DNA of 13,344 nucleotides from an uncultured Planctomycetaceae bacterium. Its GTDB lineage: Bacteria; Planctomycetota; Planctomycetia; Planctomycetales; Planctomycetaceae. Position 1 is the stretch's first letter. Every line of letters starts with the position of its first letter. The stretch spans positions 1 to 13,344 of the forward strand of contig CALFYU010000128.1 of assembly GCA_937952455.1 (NCBI GenBank). Direction: 5' to 3'. Positions 12,999 through 13,344 of this stretch are shown in pieces. The notes beneath the pieces are model-generated. The model had not been told where the DNA came from. It did no database searches and was given only the letters and a program-made list of their open reading frames with translations. The translations under genes were made by a program, and so were the position numbers.

Positions 12999-13344
12999 TT
13001 AGTGCCACGTGCCGTCTTTGCCGAATTGCACCTTGTACTTGGCGGCCGGGTCGCCCAAATCCAGTTTGTCTTCCACCGTCCAACTCGGACCGGTGGAGTA
13101 GGAATTGTAGGTCGGGGCCGGGTAGTGGATGCGATCCATGTTGACGTGGGGTCGATAGCCGTACTCGTACCACATCCGTTGGTCGAGCCAGTAGGAGTCC
13201 AACTGCTGTTGTTTGACGATCGCCTGCAGATCGCGGCGTCCTAATATGTTTTTCTTGCCGGTGACCGTTTCCACGTCGCCGGGGACGCCGATGACGTCCT
13301 GGGCAAAAGAGACGGTGGCCAAGGCGGCGACCGAAACCGCCAGC
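12999..13344 (-). CDS. Secreted protein of unknown function, 5' end outside the window
   Basis: Only the 3' part of this gene is present. The frame is open to the window edge and the visible N-terminal residues LAVSVAALATVSFAQDV are the hydrophobic core and cleavage region (SFA-QD) of a signal peptide, so the start codon lies just past 13344. The in-frame TTG at 13322 is inside the signal peptide and is not a start. The mature part is about 100 residues, rich in Tyr, Trp and Asp: LDSYWLDQRMWYEYGYRPHV, then a Pro/Tyr/Ser linker (YPAPTYNSYSTGPSW) and a C-terminal KYKVQFGKDGTWH. No domain is recognised. It probably functions in the cell envelope or outside. Its transcript would end at the terminator 12725-12775. 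Confidence 0.75.
   Translation of the reverse strand, partial: LAVSVAALATVSFAQDVIGVPGDVETVTGKKNILGRRDLQAIVKQQQLDSYWLDQRMWYEYGYRPHVNMDRIHYPAPTYNSYSTGPSWTVEDKLDLGDPAAKYKVQFGKDGTWH

Overview
The window looks like chromosomal DNA from a Planctomycetota bacterium. This is inferred from gene content (a one-chain glycyl-tRNA synthetase, a secreted alpha/beta hydrolase with a long C-terminal region, a lone Flp pilin, a dimethylformamidase-like protein), from GC-rich codons that give long antisense shadow frames, and from gene-poor spacers with short palindromes and AT-rich repeats. It is not proven by any marker gene, and no order or genus can be named from the sequence alone.

Layout, left to right. 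1-393: no convincing gene, one promoter candidate. 394-1352: plus-strand Flp-type pilin (52 aa), then HPPK (folK) with an extra C-terminal domain. 1366-2391: minus-strand acyl-CoA desaturase, converging on folK. 2392-2793: its leader, with three small hairpins and an 11-bp direct repeat. 2794-3429: minus-strand glycine-zipper lipoprotein. 3430-3884: spacer with two related stem-loops and a promoter candidate. 3885-4346: plus-strand RidA-family protein. 4365-6086: minus-strand GH13 sugar phosphorylase interrupted by one in-frame TGA. 6157-7809: minus-strand glycyl-tRNA synthetase. 8064-10052: minus-strand secreted alpha/beta hydrolase. 10295-10700: minus-strand pair of a coiled-coil mini-protein and a CDGSH iron-sulfur protein. 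11052-12668: plus-strand dimethylformamidase-large-subunit-like protein. 12669-12998: repeats and a strong minus-strand terminator. 12999-13344: 3' part of a secreted protein gene that runs off the right edge.

The genes do not form one pathway. They look like a mixed housekeeping and accessory stretch of short transcription units (folate synthesis, membrane lipid desaturation, enamine/imine clearance, sugar phosphorolysis, translation, envelope proteins). Likely co-transcribed groups are pilin-folK, glyQS-GH13 and coiled coil-CDGSH.

The points most worth a second look are: the GH13 reading frame, intact apart from one TGA at its most conserved N-terminal motif, with a small hairpin just downstream; a family of dispersed repeats built from 10-11 bp units related to ATCYGTGTTNN (three copies, two of them inverted around the terminator); palindromes sharing a GGCTT core; an 8-bp inverted repeat beside the start of the dimethylformamidase-like gene; and the unexplained HPPK extension. 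I see no mobile-element gene, CRISPR array, rRNA or tRNA.
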